From positions 1 to 5,987 of the forward strand of contig CALBRU010000252.1 of assembly GCA_937927695.1 (NCBI GenBank): a DNA stretch of 5,987 bases. Direction: 5' to 3'. A program made the position numbers and the translations under genes. This DNA is from an uncultured Thiomonas sp. GTDB taxonomy: Bacteria; Pseudomonadota; Gammaproteobacteria; Burkholderiales; Burkholderiaceae_C. Below the pieces are notes generated by a model. That model ran no database searches. It was not told the DNA's origin and saw only the letters and a list, made by a program, of their open reading frames with translations. Numbering within the stretch: position 1 is the first letter of the stretch; every line of letters starts with the position of its first letter. Shown piece by piece: positions 4,974-5,987 of the stretch.

Positions 4974-5987
4974 ATGTCCCAGACCACCGCCGCCACCGAA
5001 TCCACTGCTGTCCCGCAACACCTTGCACACCCCGAGGTGGATACGCAACAGCAGGTCGCACTGGGTGATTTTTCAGACTACAAGATCATCCGTCGCAACG
5101 GGGCCGTGGTCGGGTTTGAGCCGAGCAAAATCGCCGTGGCGATGACCAAGGCCTTTCTGGCCGTGCAAGGCGGGCAGGGTGCGGCCTCGGCCAGCATGCG
5201 CGAAACGGTGAATACACTGACCGAAAACGTCGTGCGCGCTCTGCTCCGCAGCCGGCCCAGCGGCGGCACCTTTCATATTGAAGACATTCAGGACCAGGTC
5301 GAACTCTCGCTGATGCGCACTGGCCAGCACGAGGTGGCGCGCGCCTATGTGCTGTACCGCGAACGCCGCACGCAAGAGAGGGCCAAGCAGAAAGCGGCTG
5401 CAGAGCAACAAGAGAGCGCCCCGGTGCTGCATGTGCTCGACGGCGGTCTGCGCAAGCCACTCGATCAGGCCGCTCTGGTGAGCCTGATCGAATCCGCCTG
5501 CGTCAATCTGAGTGCGGATGTGAAGGCGGCCCCCATCGTGGCGGAAACCCTGCGCAATCTGTACGACGGCGTGCCGATGCTCGAGGTTTACAAGGCCTCC
5601 ATCCTCGCCTCGCGCACCCTGATCGAGCGCGACCCCGACTACTCCAAGGTCACCGCGCGGCTGCTGTTGCACACCATGCGCCGCGAGACGCTGAACGAGG
5701 ACATTCCGCAGGAGCAGATGACTCAGCGCTACGCCGAGTATTTTCCGCGCTGCATCAAGGAGGGTGTCGAGCTCGAACTGCTCGACGAGCGGCTCGGGCA
5801 GTTTGACCTGGGCCGTCTGGGCGCCGCGCTCAAGGCCGAGCGCGACCTGCAGTTCGATTACCTGGGTCTGCAAACGCTGTACGACCGTTATTTTCTCGCC
5901 AATCGTGCCGATACGCGGGTGAACAAGGATGGTCGTCGCATCGAGCTGCCGCAGGCCTTTTTCATGCGCGTGGCCATGGGCTTGTCG
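4974..5987 (+). CDS. nrdA: Class I ribonucleoside-diphosphate reductase large (alpha) subunit, 3'-truncated
   Basis: The first 338 residues of the subunit that reduces ribonucleoside diphosphates to deoxyribonucleotides, working with the radical-bearing NrdB; the rest lies beyond the window. Residues 1-35 are a variable tail. Residues 36-130 form an intact-looking ATP-cone (IIRRNGAVVGFEPSKI, then SGGTFHIEDIQDQVE), the allosteric site where ATP activates and dATP inhibits. Residues 151-238 resemble a second cone (from VLHVLDGG to RLLLHTMRRE). This stretch aligns by eye with the single cone of E. coli NrdA but lacks its KRDG-type nucleotide motif. The same two-cone layout is known in Pseudomonas aeruginosa NrdA. 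The catalytic barrel begins near residue 240, with ELPQAFFMRVAMG at 324-336. The catalytic cysteines are not in view. The start is set by AAGGAG 5 nt upstream, and control by NrdR and DnaA is predicted from the upstream sites. nrdB is expected downstream. Confidence 0.96.
   Translation, partial: MSQTTAATESTAVPQHLAHPEVDTQQQVALGDFSDYKIIRRNGAVVGFEPSKIAVAMTKAFLAVQGGQGAASASMRETVNTLTENVVRALLRSRPSGGTFHIEDIQDQVELSLMRTGQHEVARAYVLYRERRTQERAKQKAAAEQQESAPVLHVLDGGLRKPLDQAALVSLIESACVNLSADVKAAPIVAETLRNLYDGVPMLEVYKASILASRTLIERDPDYSKVTARLLLHTMRRETLNEDIPQEQMTQRYAEYFPRCIKEGVELELLDERLGQFDLGRLGAALKAERDLQFDYLGLQTLYDRYFLANRADTRVNKDGRRIELPQAFFMRVAMGLS

Noticed and set aside
4771..5145. A 124-codon + strand frame spanning the nrdA leader and start
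   Set aside because: It overlaps the first 172 nt of nrdA in another frame, has no Shine-Dalgarno and gives a sequence with no recognisable domain.
5073..5873. A 266-codon minus-strand reading frame over nrdA
   Set aside because: It is in the same antisense register with nrdA codons and explained by the same lack of TTA, CTA and TCA. nrdA itself is unmistakable.

Overview
The window is high-GC DNA whose gene order matches a chromosomal neighbourhood familiar from Betaproteobacteria, especially Burkholderiales. In order it holds a cytochrome c assembly membrane protein, a PP0621-family mini-protein, a PilS-type kinase, a PilR-type sigma-54 activator, AmpD and then nrdA. The long NrdA N-terminus, with two ATP-cone regions, also fits Beta- or Gammaproteobacteria. 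The genus cannot be fixed from the sequence alone. All five complete or partial genes before the intergenic gap, and nrdA after it, are on the + strand.

Positions 1-45 are not biological. They are the 3' part of an Illumina TruSeq indexed adapter with its 6-base index, left at the contig end. Genuine genome sequence starts at about 46, inside the truncated cytochrome c assembly gene.

Positions 47-4623 form one tightly packed run of five genes with overlaps or gaps of at most 3 nt: ccsA-like (partial), PP0621-like, pilS, pilR, ampD. Recognisable Shine-Dalgarno sequences are weak or absent at the internal starts, so translational coupling is likely. PilS (six-TM sensor, PAS, histidine kinase) should phosphorylate PilR (REC, AAA+ with GAFTGA, Fis-type HTH), which would activate sigma-54 promoters, classically type IV pilin genes. 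AmpD recycles anhydro-muropeptides in the cytosol and has no obvious link to the kinase pair apart from position.

Positions 4624-4973 are a 350-bp intergenic region that forms a dense control region for nrdA. It has a possible hairpin after ampD, one perfect DnaA box and one degenerate one, and two NrdR-box-like palindromes whose centres are exactly 31 bp apart. A sigma-70-type promoter (TTGAAA, 17 bp, TATAGT) is threaded between and into these boxes, followed by a roughly 208-nt leader and a strong Shine-Dalgarno. From 4974 to the window end runs the 5' part of nrdA, the large subunit of class I ribonucleotide reductase, carrying two tandem ATP-cone regions of which the second looks degenerate.

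No new defence system, CRISPR array, RNA gene or mobile element is visible. The most interesting items are the layered nrdA regulatory region, the duplicated ATP-cone, the atypical ATP-binding box of the PilS kinase, the long proline-rich linker of PilR, and the adapter contamination.
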